A DNA stretch of 36,261 bases, taken from NCBI GenBank assembly GCA_964581505.1, contig CAZOOR010000021.1, positions 1-36,261 on the forward strand, in the 5' to 3' direction. Position 1 is the stretch's first letter; every line of letters begins with the position of its first letter. Shown piece after piece: positions 14,966 through 23,466 of the stretch. A model generated the notes under the pieces. It saw nothing but the letters and a program-made list of their open reading frames with translations, had not been told where the DNA came from and searched no databases. The DNA comes from CAZOOR01 sp964581505. Its GTDB lineage: Bacteria; Bacteroidota; Ignavibacteria; Kapaibacteriales; UBA2268. Made by a program: the position numbers and the translations under genes.

Positions 14966-16951
14966 ATGGATACGACTTTCATTGAAAAAATCAGGAAACC
15001 GAGTCAAAACAGTTTAGTACTGCTTATTTTAAAAGTATATCTGCTTTCAATAGCTACATTTTTTGTTTTTCGGTTGATGCTTTTGTTAACCGAAATCAAT
15101 CGACTGACATTTTCCGGCGAAACCGCATACAATGTTATCCAAGCATTTATAATGGGCGTTCGATTCGATATAGTTGTCAGCGGGTATATAATGCTGTTCC
15201 CGTCCATAATATTTTTACTGGAATATATATTTAATTACAGAATAAGGATTGTAACGAAAATTCTTTTCTACTGGATATTTGTACTATTTACAATTAGTTT
15301 TTTCATTGCGGCGGCAGATATTCCGTTTTTCAATCATTTTTTTGCAAGATTTAATATCGGTGCATTTGAATGGATGGATAGTCCTTCTTTCGTCTTTCAA
15401 ATGATAATCGAAGAACCGAAATATATAATTGCCATACTGCCGTTCATTGTTTTGGATATTGTTTTTTATAAACTCTTACGGAAAATATTTGGGAGCGTAC
15501 AAACTTTGTCGGAAGACAAACAGCCGCCGGCGAAACCGGTTTCCAGAGTAATGATTTCACTAGTGATGATGTTGATGATATTCTTAGGGATACGCGGTAG
15601 GGTAGAAATAAAATCGCCTATCAGGATAGGAACTGCATATTTTTGCCAAATCCCCCTATTAAATAAATTGGGCTTAAATCCTGTATTTACATTGCTTAGG
15701 AGTGTTTTGGATAGTTTTGACGAACGGAACAAGTCGGTAAGATTAATTGATAATGAAATAGCCCTTGCTAATGTTCGCGAATATCTTAATATTAATCAAT
15801 CTGTCGCAAATTCACCTCTGTCAAGAAAAATTTTATATAATAGTCAGTTAAACAATAAGCCGAATATTGTACTAATTATAATGGAGTGTATGAGTGCCGC
15901 AAAGATGGGGCGACACGGTAATAAATATCATCTGACGCCATTTCTGGATAGTTTGTCCGAGCAGTCAATCTATTTTGAGAATGTTTATACAGCTGGCGAA
16001 CATACATTTATCGGGATTTTCAGCACCCTATACTCATTTCCGGCTTTGTATCGTAAGCATACGATGAAGCATATACAAAAATTTGACGGACTGGCTACAT
16101 CATTAAAGAAACTGGGATATACAACTACGTATTTTACGACACATGACGGACAGTTCGACAATGTGGAAGGTTTTCTACGCGCGAACGATTTTGATAATGT
16201 TGTAACTCAGTCGGACTATCCGGCAAAGGAAGTACATACAATTCTGGGTGTACCCGATGATTATATGTTCAGGTACTCCATATCATATATTAACGAACTT
16301 CACAAAAGCCGGAAGCCGTTTTTAGTAACATTTATGACTGCAAGCGACCACGGTCCGTATTATGTCCCCGAGTATTTTAAACCGCACAATAAAGATGATG
16401 TAAAAAAGCAGGTTGTTGAATATGCCGATTGGTCGTTGAAGCAGTTTATTACTTCTGCAAGTAAGACGGAGTGGTTTGACAATACAATTTTTGTTTTCAT
16501 TGCCGACCATGGCGGTGCGATTGATGTGCATTATCCTATTTCGCTCAATTATCATCACAGCCCGTTAATATATTATTCGCCGAAATTAATTAAACCTGCT
16601 CTTCATAGCAATATCGGTAGTCAGTTAGATGTTTATCCTACAATTATGGGACTAATAGGGCAATCGTATATTAACAGTACATTGGGAATAGACTTGATAA
16701 ACGAGAGCAGACCCTATGCAATAATGAACGGTGATGATAAACTTGCCGCTATTGATAATGAATTTCTATTTATTCTGATGAAAAATAATGAAAAGTTATT
16801 ATATAAGTATAGAAATTTCGACCTGAATAATTGCATCAATGACTACCCTGAAAAAGCAAAAGATATGGAAAGCTATTTAAAATCCAATATGCAAGTCTAT
16901 CAATATATTATTGATTTGAAAAAACGCACTTCAGCAGATTCGGAAAATTAG
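14966..16951 (+). CDS. LTA-synthase-like membrane phosphotransferase (sulfatase fold)
   Basis: This 661-residue protein has about five N-terminal membrane helices (roughly 18-40, 65-85, 95-118, 150-170, 193-212) and an extracytoplasmic alkaline-phosphatase/sulfatase-fold domain from about 297. Metal-site residues are visible: E307 in IIMEC, a candidate nucleophile T347 in AGEHTFIG, and the D514-H515 pair in IADHGG; a further D461-H462 lies in SDHGPYY. This is the layout of LtaS, which polymerises glycerol phosphate from phosphatidylglycerol, and of the related OpgB and phosphoethanolamine transferases. An organism of this type is expected to be Gram-negative and to lack lipoteichoic acid, so transfer of a phospholipid head group to an envelope glycan is more likely. 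It is monocistronic, with the str operon promoter following. Confidence 0.87.
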   Translation: MDTTFIEKIRKPSQNSLVLLILKVYLLSIATFFVFRLMLLLTEINRLTFSGETAYNVIQAFIMGVRFDIVVSGYIMLFPSIIFLLEYIFNYRIRIVTKILFYWIFVLFTISFFIAAADIPFFNHFFARFNIGAFEWMDSPSFVFQMIIEEPKYIIAILPFIVLDIVFYKLLRKIFGSVQTLSEDKQPPAKPVSRVMISLVMMLMIFLGIRGRVEIKSPIRIGTAYFCQIPLLNKLGLNPVFTLLRSVLDSFDERNKSVRLIDNEIALANVREYLNINQSVANSPLSRKILYNSQLNNKPNIVLIIMECMSAAKMGRHGNKYHLTPFLDSLSEQSIYFENVYTAGEHTFIGIFSTLYSFPALYRKHTMKHIQKFDGLATSLKKLGYTTTYFTTHDGQFDNVEGFLRANDFDNVVTQSDYPAKEVHTILGVPDDYMFRYSISYINELHKSRKPFLVTFMTASDHGPYYVPEYFKPHNKDDVKKQVVEYADWSLKQFITSASKTEWFDNTIFVFIADHGGAIDVHYPISLNYHHSPLIYYSPKLIKPALHSNIGSQLDVYPTIMGLIGQSYINSTLGIDLINESRPYAIMNGDDKLAAIDNEFLFILMKNNEKLLYKYRNFDLNNCINDYPEKAKDMESYLKSNMQVYQYIIDLKKRTSADSEN

Positions 16952-17022
16952 AATATAAATAAGATGAGGGTTAAGTCTTGTACGTAATTTCATAATTGAA
17001 TAATCGTTCTTTTGGCGTAAAT

Positions 17023-17051
17023 AATTGTAAATTCCGGTAGATTTTACAATT
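17023..17051. promoter_or_regulatory. 9-bp inverted repeat upstream of the str operon promoter
   Basis: The perfect arms AATTGTAAA (17023-17031) and TTTACAATT (17043-17051) are separated by 11 bases. It lies 44 bases upstream of the -33 box of the rpsL promoter and 71 bases after the stop of the preceding gene. A T-run starts only eight bases later, so it may be a weak terminator for the upstream gene or a regulator site. Confidence 0.4.
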
Positions 17052-17095
17052 TCTATAGGTTTTTTTAAGAAAGATTAAAAAAAATAAAAATTTTA

Positions 17096-17127
17096 TTTGC
17101 TTATATTGAAAAGTTTCTATAATTTTG
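17096..17127 (+). promoter_or_regulatory. Bacteroidota-type promoter of the str/S10/spc/alpha block
   Basis: TTTG (17096-17099), a 20-base spacer and TAATTTTG (17120-17127) match the TTTG/TAnnTTTG consensus exactly; the -7 box is the same sequence as in the tRNA-Thr promoter. The start of transcription would be near 17134, giving a leader of about 43 bases before the rpsL GTG. Confidence 0.75.
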
Positions 17128-17176
17128 CAGGCTCTAACAAAATAATGTTTGAAAAAGATATAATTGGAGACATCGA

Positions 17177-17557
17177 GTGCCGACAATAAGTCAGTTAATA
17201 AGAAAGCCGAGAAAGAAGCAGGTAGAGAAGAGTAAATCACCTGCGTTGAAATCAAATCCGCAGAAGCGCGGAGTTTGTACCAGAGTATATACAACAACCC
17301 CGAAGAAGCCTAATTCGGCTCTTCGCAAAGTAGCCCGTGTTAGATTAACCCACGGTTACGAGGTAACATCATATATACCCGGCGAGGGACATAATTTGCA
17401 GGAACACTCGATTGTTTATATTCGCGGCGGCAGAGTGAAAGACCTTCCTGGTGTACGTTATCACGTCATCAGAGGAACAGCCGATACACAGGGTGTAGAG
17501 GGGCGTAAACAGCGCAGGTCAAAATACGGAACGAAAAAGCCGAAAGCGACAAAATAA
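17177..17557 (+). CDS. rpsL: 30S ribosomal protein S12
   Basis: S12 lines the decoding centre of the small subunit. The 126-residue protein has the invariant TTTPKKPNSALRK loop and the GGRVKDLPGVRYH loop. K43 and K88, whose substitution gives streptomycin resistance in E. coli, are the sensitive-type lysines. The start is GTG, fixed by a TTGGAG ribosome site seven bases upstream. It is the first gene of the ribosomal block, behind a strong promoter. Confidence 0.98.
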   Translation: MPTISQLIRKPRKKQVEKSKSPALKSNPQKRGVCTRVYTTTPKKPNSALRKVARVRLTHGYEVTSYIPGEGHNLQEHSIVYIRGGRVKDLPGVRYHVIRGTADTQGVEGRKQRRSKYGTKKPKATK

Positions 17558-17605
17558 TTAATTAATATTTTTGAAAGCAAGATAATTTAATTAAGTGATA
17601 AATCC

Positions 17606-18073
17606 ATGAGAAAAAGAAGAGCAGAAAAAAGAAGATTGATGCCGGACCCCAAATATAAAGATTTGGTTGTCTCGCAATTGACAAACTATATAATGCAAGA
17701 AGGCAAAAAGAATACTGCACGGAAGATTATTTACGATGCATTTGACATTATTGCGGCACGCAGTAAGCAAGACCCGTTAGAAATATTCAAAAAAGCAGTT
17801 TCGAATGTAGCCCCTGTTCTCGAAGTTCGTTCGAGAAGAGTAGGTGGTGCCACATATCAGGTGCCTGTTGAAGTACGCGAAACGCGGCGAATTGCATTGG
17901 CTCTTAGGTGGATAAATAATTTTGCATCTTCACGCCGCGAGAAATCAATGGCGGGAAAATTGGCAGCAGAGATTATGTCTGCGGCAAATAACGAAGGTGC
18001 ATCGGTTAAAAAACGCGAAGATACACACAGAATGGCTGAAGCCAATAAAGCTTTTGCTCATTTTAAGTGGTAG
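17606..18073 (+). CDS. rpsG: 30S ribosomal protein S7
   Basis: S7 nucleates assembly of the 30S head by binding the 3' major domain of 16S rRNA and contacts E-site tRNA. At 155 residues it has the usual bacterial length, with the N-terminal basic stretch MRKRRAEKRR and the conserved VGGATYQVPVEVR beta hairpin. In E. coli S7 is the feedback repressor of the str operon. The 48-base rpsL-rpsG gap here is A/T-rich and shows no obvious structured target. Confidence 0.98.
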   Translation: MRKRRAEKRRLMPDPKYKDLVVSQLTNYIMQEGKKNTARKIIYDAFDIIAARSKQDPLEIFKKAVSNVAPVLEVRSRRVGGATYQVPVEVRETRRIALALRWINNFASSRREKSMAGKLAAEIMSAANNEGASVKKREDTHRMAEANKAFAHFKW

Positions 18074-18115
18074 ATTTTTTATTAGTTCTTTGTCAAATGA
18101 GTTGCTCGTTGTTGT

Positions 18116-20167
18116 ATGTCTAAATCGACTGCCATATCGAAATTTAGGAATATAGGCATAATGGCGCATATAGACGCCGGCAAGACTACAACAACCGAGA
18201 GGTTTTTATTCTACACAGGTTTCCTCCACAAAATCGGCGAAGTCGATGATGGTACTGCTTTTATGGATTACATGGAGCAGGAAAAGGAGAGAGGGATAAC
18301 GATTACTTCGGCGGCAACAACATGTTTTTGGAAAGATTATCAAATTAATATTATTGATACGCCGGGACATGTTGATTTTACTGCTGAGGTACAGAGGTCT
18401 TTAAGAGTGCTTGACGGAGCGATTGCAATTTTTTGTGCAGTCGGCGGCGTGGAGCCTCAATCGGAAACAGTATGGCATCAGGCTGATATGTATGACGTAC
18501 CGAGAATCGCTTATGTAAATAAGATGGATAGATTGGGTGCGGATTTTTACAGAGTTGTACAGATGATGCAAGACAAGTTGGGTGCAAATGCCGTTCCGGT
18601 TGAATTGCCAATGGGTGAGGAGAATTCATTCGTTGGTGTGATTGACCTTATTACGATGAAAGCACTTTATTTCGATGCGGAAAAGCGGGGTCTTGAATAT
18701 ACTCAGGAAGAAATTCCTGATGAATATAAAGAAATTGCAGAAGAGTACAGGGCAAAACTTGTTGATTCTGCCGCCGAAATGAGTGATGATTTGCTTAACA
18801 CCTATTTTGAAAATCAGACATTGACTGATGAAGAGATTAAGTCGGGTCTGAGAAAGGGTGTTTTGGAACTTAAAATTGTCCCTGTTTTTGTCGGCTCGTC
18901 AAAGAACGATATTGGAGTTCAGCCTTTATTAGATGCGGTAATAGATTATTTGCCATCTCCCTTAGATGTAAAATATTTGGGTAATGATGTCAAAAATCCG
19001 GAGAAGGTAATCGAAAGAAAGCCTGATAATTCCGAACCGTTTTCCGCTCTTGCTTTTAAAGTATTAAGCGACCCGTATATTAAGAAATTAACTTTTTTAA
19101 GAATATATTCGGGTACTGTGAAAGCAGGTCAGGCAATAATGAATATATCGGCAGGCAAGCGTGAAAGAATTCAAAAGATTCTAAAAATGTTTGCAAGTCG
19201 CCGTGAAGAGGTGTCCGAAGCTTATGCCGGAGATATTATTTCCGTTCCCGATTTGCGGGTTACGCGTACAGGCGACACGCTATGCGATGAGAAAAAGCCG
19301 ATAATGTTCGAGCAGATACAGTTTTCAGAACCCGTTATAAATCAGGGTATTGAAGCGAAAACTCTTGCTGACCGTGAAAAGCTTATTGAAGTCCTGAAAA
19401 AGTTGTCTGACGAAGACCCTACTTTTAAACACAGGATAGATGATGAGACAGGACAGGTGATTATCAGCGGAGTCGGGGAGTTACATCTTGAGATTATTGT
19501 TGATAGATTGAAAAGAGAATTTAATCTACCTGCAAAGGTCGGAAGACCGCAAGTTGCTTATCGCGAGACGGTTACCGAGACGGTTACGCAACGCGGTAAA
19601 TTTGAAAAGCAAATTGCCGGAAAGAATCAGTTCGGAGATGTCGAAGTTCGTATAGAGCCTGCCACAAAGGGTAGTGGTATTGAGGTGCTTAACCTTATAT
19701 CAGAAGAGAAGGTGCCGAAGATTTTTACACAAGCCATTGAGCAGGGAATACGCGAAGCGCTTCAGGTAGGTCCGTCGGGTTATCCGATGATAGACGTTAA
19801 AGTAACGGCGACAGACGGAAGTTATGACCGAGAAAATTATACAGAAACAGGCTATAAAATAGCCGCATCAATAGCGATTAAGGATGCTGTTCGTTCTGCG
19901 TCCCCGGTAATATTAGAGCCGGTTTTCGAGATAGAAGTTGTTTCACCCGATGAGTATATCGGCGATATCATAGCGGATTTTAATGCCCGAAACGGCAGAG
20001 TGGAAGGAATAGAGCAACGTGGGAATATGCAAGTAATGAAAGGTGTAGCCCCGTTGTCGGAAATGTTCGGTTATGTAACGAAGTTGAGGTCATTGAGCCA
20101 AGGACGAGCGGTATATACAATGACATTTTCGCATTACGAACCTGCTGTGGTAAAAAACCGATTTTGA
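18116..20167 (+). CDS. fusA: Elongation factor G
   Basis: EF-G is the GTPase that moves tRNA and mRNA through the ribosome after each peptide bond and, with RRF, recycles ribosomes. G1 is AHIDAGKT (17-24), G3 is DTPGH (81-85), G4 is NKMD (135-138), and switch I ends in GITITSAATT. Domains II to V follow in order to residue 683, slightly short of the usual 690-705 but with no missing domain. It lies directly behind rpsG, the canonical str position, which supports a housekeeping role rather than that of a paralogue. The ATG has only a weak ribosome site. Confidence 0.96.
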   Translation: MSKSTAISKFRNIGIMAHIDAGKTTTTERFLFYTGFLHKIGEVDDGTAFMDYMEQEKERGITITSAATTCFWKDYQINIIDTPGHVDFTAEVQRSLRVLDGAIAIFCAVGGVEPQSETVWHQADMYDVPRIAYVNKMDRLGADFYRVVQMMQDKLGANAVPVELPMGEENSFVGVIDLITMKALYFDAEKRGLEYTQEEIPDEYKEIAEEYRAKLVDSAAEMSDDLLNTYFENQTLTDEEIKSGLRKGVLELKIVPVFVGSSKNDIGVQPLLDAVIDYLPSPLDVKYLGNDVKNPEKVIERKPDNSEPFSALAFKVLSDPYIKKLTFLRIYSGTVKAGQAIMNISAGKRERIQKILKMFASRREEVSEAYAGDIISVPDLRVTRTGDTLCDEKKPIMFEQIQFSEPVINQGIEAKTLADREKLIEVLKKLSDEDPTFKHRIDDETGQVIISGVGELHLEIIVDRLKREFNLPAKVGRPQVAYRETVTETVTQRGKFEKQIAGKNQFGDVEVRIEPATKGSGIEVLNLISEEKVPKIFTQAIEQGIREALQVGPSGYPMIDVKVTATDGSYDRENYTETGYKIAASIAIKDAVRSASPVILEPVFEIEVVSPDEYIGDIIADFNARNGRVEGIEQRGNMQVMKGVAPLSEMFGYVTKLRSLSQGRAVYTMTFSHYEPAVVKNRF

Positions 20168-20249
20168 CAATAAAAATTTGGAAAAAACAAAAAAGTTTTG
20201 AAAATGATAACAAATACTTTAATTACTTCATTACATAAGGAGCTTTTCA

Positions 20250-21461
20250 ATGGCAAAAGAAAAATTTGACCGTTCGAAACCACACTTAAACGTTGGTACT
20301 ATTGGTCACGTTGACCATGGTAAGACTACATTAACAGCGGCTATCACGATGGCGTTAGCAAAAAAAGGAACATCAAAAGATGTCCGTTCCTTTGATTCAA
20401 TTGACAATGCGCCGGAAGAGAAGGCACGTGGAATTACAATTGCAACAGCGCACGTAGAATATGAAACCGACAACAGACATTATGCACATGTTGATTGTCC
20501 GGGTCACGCCGATTATATTAAGAATATGATTACCGGTGCCGCCCAGATGGATGGAGCAATTCTCGTATGTGCCGCAGATGACGGTCCGATGCCTCAGACT
20601 CGCGAGCATATCCTTTTAGCACGTCAGGTTGGCGTTCCCAGAATAGTAGTATTTATGAATAAAGTTGATATCGCAGATCCCGAATTAATTGAATTGATTG
20701 AGATGGAATTGCGTGAGCTTTTGGATAAATATGAATTCCCCGGCGATGAGATTCCTATCGTCAAGGGTTCTGCACTTCAGGCATTAGACGCAGGTTCTGA
20801 CCCTGACGTTGGTGCTGATGACCCCAGATTGGCTTGCATATATGAATTAATGGACGAAATTGATGCTTATATTCCTACACCGGAGAGAGATGTTGATAAA
20901 CCTTTCTTGATGCCTGTTGAGGACGTGTTCTCAATTACAGGTCGTGGTACTGTTGGTACGGGACGTATCGAAAGAGGAATTGTTAAAGTTAATGAAGAAG
21001 TCGAAATCGTTGGATTTGGTCTTCACAAGAAAACAGTATGTACGGGCGTTGAGATGTTCCGTAAATTATTAGATGAAGGACAAGCAGGCGATAACGTAGG
21101 TTTATTACTTCGCGGTATTGATAAGAAAGAGTTAGAACGCGGAATGGTTATTGCCAAGCCGGGTTCGATTACACCTCATCATAAATTTAATGCACAGGTT
21201 TACGTATTGAGTAAAGATGAAGGCGGACGTCATACACCGTTCTTCGGTGGCTATCGTCCCCAGTTCTATTTCAGAACAACAGACGTAACAGGAATATTGA
21301 ACTTACCTTCGGGTGTTGAGATGATTATGCCAGGCGACAATGTTGATAATCTTGAAATAGAGCTTATTACACCGGTTGCTATGGAAGAAGGTTTGAGATT
21401 TGCTATTAGAGAAGGCGGCAGAACCGTTGGTGCAGGTGTTGTAACAAAGGTAATTGAATAA
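20250..21461 (+). CDS. tuf: Elongation factor Tu
   Basis: EF-Tu delivers aminoacyl-tRNA to the ribosomal A site with GTP. The motifs GHVDHGKT (19-26), DCPGH (82-86) and NKVD (137-140) are intact. The 403 residues exceed the E. coli length of 394, mainly through an insert near residues 180-195 (DAGSDPDVGADD), a region where several phyla carry extra residues. A strong AAGGAG site precedes the ATG. The 82-base gap after fusA could hold an extra promoter, but none fits the consensus well. Confidence 0.98.
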   Translation: MAKEKFDRSKPHLNVGTIGHVDHGKTTLTAAITMALAKKGTSKDVRSFDSIDNAPEEKARGITIATAHVEYETDNRHYAHVDCPGHADYIKNMITGAAQMDGAILVCAADDGPMPQTREHILLARQVGVPRIVVFMNKVDIADPELIELIEMELRELLDKYEFPGDEIPIVKGSALQALDAGSDPDVGADDPRLACIYELMDEIDAYIPTPERDVDKPFLMPVEDVFSITGRGTVGTGRIERGIVKVNEEVEIVGFGLHKKTVCTGVEMFRKLLDEGQAGDNVGLLLRGIDKKELERGMVIAKPGSITPHHKFNAQVYVLSKDEGGRHTPFFGGYRPQFYFRTTDVTGILNLPSGVEMIMPGDNVDNLEIELITPVAMEEGLRFAIREGGRTVGAGVVTKVIE

Positions 21462-21471
21462 ATAATATAAA

Positions 21472-21510
21472 CGGGACGTTTCTTATTTTGGAAACGCCCC
21501 GCTTTTTTTT
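21472..21510 (+). terminator. Internal terminator/attenuator between tuf and rpsJ
   Basis: An 11-bp stem with one mismatch (CGGGACGTTTC, 21472-21482, with GAAACGCCCCG, 21491-21501) is followed by C and eight T. It has all the marks of an intrinsic terminator ten bases after the tuf stop. No promoter fits between it and rpsJ, so partial readthrough must feed the S10 genes unless a promoter lies inside tuf. Confidence 0.8.
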
Positions 21511-21530
21511 CTGGATTTACGGAGTTGAGC

Positions 21531-21842
21531 GTGGCTGCAACACAAAGAATCAGAATTAAACTGAAATCATACGATCATAATTTAATTGACAAGTCGGCTG
21601 AACGAATTGTTCGGACGGTGAAACAAACCGGTGCGATAGTATCGGGACCGATACCCCTGCCTACAAAGCGGAGTGTATATACGGTATTGCGTTCGCCGCA
21701 CGTGGATAAAAAATCACGTGAGCAGTTCGAGACTAGGATACATAAAAGATTAATAGATATTTTCAGTTCAACCCAAAAAACAATTGACTCGCTAATGAGG
21801 CTGGAATTGCCCGCAGGAGTCGATGTAGAAGTAAAGGTGTAA
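21531..21842 (+). CDS. rpsJ: 30S ribosomal protein S10
   Basis: S10 is a 30S head protein and, as NusE, a partner of NusB and NusG in transcription antitermination. The 103-residue protein contains RIRIKLKSYDH and the conserved loop GPIPLPTKRSVYTVLRSPHVDKKSREQFE in pieces typical of S10. A TTG six bases upstream is in frame, but the GGAG site touches it. The GTG used here has correct six-base spacing and the usual S10 N-terminus. It opens the S10 section of the block. Confidence 0.95.
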   Translation: MAATQRIRIKLKSYDHNLIDKSAERIVRTVKQTGAIVSGPIPLPTKRSVYTVLRSPHVDKKSREQFETRIHKRLIDIFSSTQKTIDSLMRLELPAGVDVEVKV

Positions 21843-21852
21843 GGAGAAAGAA

Positions 21853-22476
21853 ATGAACGCTGCATTACTCGGAAAGAAAATCGGTATGACCAGCCTTTTC
21901 ACAGATACAGGAAAGCATATTCCTTGCACTGTGATAGAAGCCGGACCGTGCCCGGTGGTTCAGATAAAAACACCGGAGCAAGACGGTTATTCTGCTGTAC
22001 AGGTTGGATACGGAGAAATAGCCGAAAGAAAAGTCAGTAAGCCTGCGATGGGTGTATTTGTAAAGAATGGAATGAAACCGACCCGAATTTTGAAAGAATT
22101 TAGAGATTTTGACGCCGAAGTCGCAGTTGGAAATAGTTTGACAGTCGAACAATTTAATGTTGGCGATAAAGTAAAGATTTCGGGCAAAAGCAAAGGTCGC
22201 GGTTTTCAAGGTGTTGTTAAAAGGCATCATTTTGCCGGTGTCGGTATGGCTACACATGGTCAGTCGGACAGGCAGAGGCACCCGGGTTCTATTGGGCAGT
22301 CCTCATATCCTTCACGTGTTTTTAAAGGATTGAGAATGGCCGGCAGAATGGGTGGCAAAAAGGCAACAGTTAGAAATTTGGAAATTGTTGATGTTATTCC
22401 CGAGCAGAATTTGCTGTTGATTAAAGGCAGTGTGCCGGGTGCAATAAATTCAGTTTTAGAAATAGTTAAGCTTTAA
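21853..22476 (+). CDS. rplC: 50S ribosomal protein L3
   Basis: L3 starts 50S assembly and reaches the peptidyl transferase centre. The 207 residues include the N-terminal LGKKIGMTSLF, the central loop GFQGVVKRHHFAGVG, and the segment around THGQSDRQRHPGSIGQ that corresponds to the long loop near the active site. An AAGGAGA site lies before the ATG, ten bases after rpsJ. Confidence 0.98.
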   Translation: MNAALLGKKIGMTSLFTDTGKHIPCTVIEAGPCPVVQIKTPEQDGYSAVQVGYGEIAERKVSKPAMGVFVKNGMKPTRILKEFRDFDAEVAVGNSLTVEQFNVGDKVKISGKSKGRGFQGVVKRHHFAGVGMATHGQSDRQRHPGSIGQSSYPSRVFKGLRMAGRMGGKKATVRNLEIVDVIPEQNLLLIKGSVPGAINSVLEIVKL

Positions 22477-22489
22477 GACGGTAAGAAAA

Positions 22490-23116
22490 ATGCTTATAGA
22501 TTTATATATAAAAGACGGAACTAAGAACGGACAAGTTGAAGTGTCCGATGATGTCTTTGCTGTCGAACCGAACGAGCATGCAATGCACACGGCGGTTGTT
22601 GTGTATCTAGCACATCAAAGACAGGGAACGGCAAAAACAAAGGTAAGAGATGAAGTTAGAGGTGGCGGCAAGAAACCTTGGCGTCAAAAGGGGCGTGGAA
22701 CAGCACGTGCCGGTTCGACTCGCTCGCCAATTTGGGTTCATGGTGGTACAATTCACGGTCCGAAACCCCGCGATTATGATTTAAAAATGACAAAAAAAAT
22801 GAGTCGTCTGGCTAAGCGTTCCGCTTTGTCTGTACGTGCGGCTGAGAATAATGTTATTTTGGTTGATGATTTTAAACTTGATACCATTAAGACAAAGTTA
22901 ATGGCGGAAGTATTGAAAAATTTGAACGTTGCGGGCGAAAAAGTTTTGATTTTGCTACCGGAAAATAATCCCGAACTTTATCTGGCGGCACGTAATATAC
23001 CTAAGGTCGCTGTTCGGGAAGCGGCAATGATTACGACTTATGATATTTTGAATTATAAGAAATTGCTTCTGTTTAAATCGGCGGTTGAGTCATTACAGAA
23101 TGCTTGTATTAATTAA
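22490..23116 (+). CDS. rplD: 50S ribosomal protein L4
   Basis: L4 lines the polypeptide exit tunnel, and in E. coli it represses its own operon. The tunnel loop is recognisable as RDEVRGGGKKPWRQKGRGTARAG in pieces, centred near residue 65, with SIxxGGG-type residues replaced by SPIWVHGGTIHGPKP. The length is 208 residues, normal for the family. Confidence 0.98.
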   Translation: MLIDLYIKDGTKNGQVEVSDDVFAVEPNEHAMHTAVVVYLAHQRQGTAKTKVRDEVRGGGKKPWRQKGRGTARAGSTRSPIWVHGGTIHGPKPRDYDLKMTKKMSRLAKRSALSVRAAENNVILVDDFKLDTIKTKLMAEVLKNLNVAGEKVLILLPENNPELYLAARNIPKVAVREAAMITTYDILNYKKLLLFKSAVESLQNACIN

Positions 23117-23134
23117 AAAACGTGGTGAATTAAG

Positions 23135-23434
23135 ATGACTGATATAATCAAACGCCCAATAGTAACGGAAAAAGCCATGAAAATGCAGGGAGCTAATCAA
23201 TATTGCTTCGAGGTGGACATAAATTCAAATAAGATTGAGATTAAGAAAGCAATCGAAAGTATGTTCGAGGTAAATATAATTAGTATCCGTACTACAAGAG
23301 TAAAGCCGAAAAAGAAATCTCGGTTTACTAAAACAGGCATTCAACGTGGCAAGACTAAGGAAAGAAAAAAAGCCTATATTACGCTGAAAGACGGGCAGAG
23401 CATTGATGTTGTAACCGGTGTAGCCGGAGAATAA
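23135..23434 (+). CDS. rplW: 50S ribosomal protein L23
   Basis: L23 sits at the tunnel exit, where trigger factor and SRP dock. The 99-residue sequence shows the family start IIKRPIVTEKAMK, the strand YCFEVDINSNKIEIKKAIE, and the basic loop rich in Lys and Arg (about 55-70). Confidence 0.97.
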   Translation: MTDIIKRPIVTEKAMKMQGANQYCFEVDINSNKIEIKKAIESMFEVNIISIRTTRVKPKKKSRFTKTGIQRGKTKERKKAYITLKDGQSIDVVTGVAGE

Positions 23435-23466
23435 TTATTTGTAATGAATAAAAAATTAGAATTAAA

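Noticed and set aside
17145..17189. A 14-codon upstream ORF overlapping the rpsL start.
   Set aside because: It has no ribosome site, shows no sign of selection, and is short enough to be chance. Ribosome profiling would decide.
17303..17446. Streptomycin-resistance substitutions in S12.
   Set aside because: K43 and K88 are the ordinary sensitive residues.
18116..20167. EF-G being a specialised paralogue, given 683 residues and an NKMD/CAVGGVEP sequence variant.
   Set aside because: All G motifs and domains are present and it occupies the canonical str position, so it is most simply the housekeeping copy.
21525..21530. TTG as the start of rpsJ.
   Set aside because: The GGAG ribosome site directly abuts it, leaving no spacer; the GTG at 21531 is correctly spaced.
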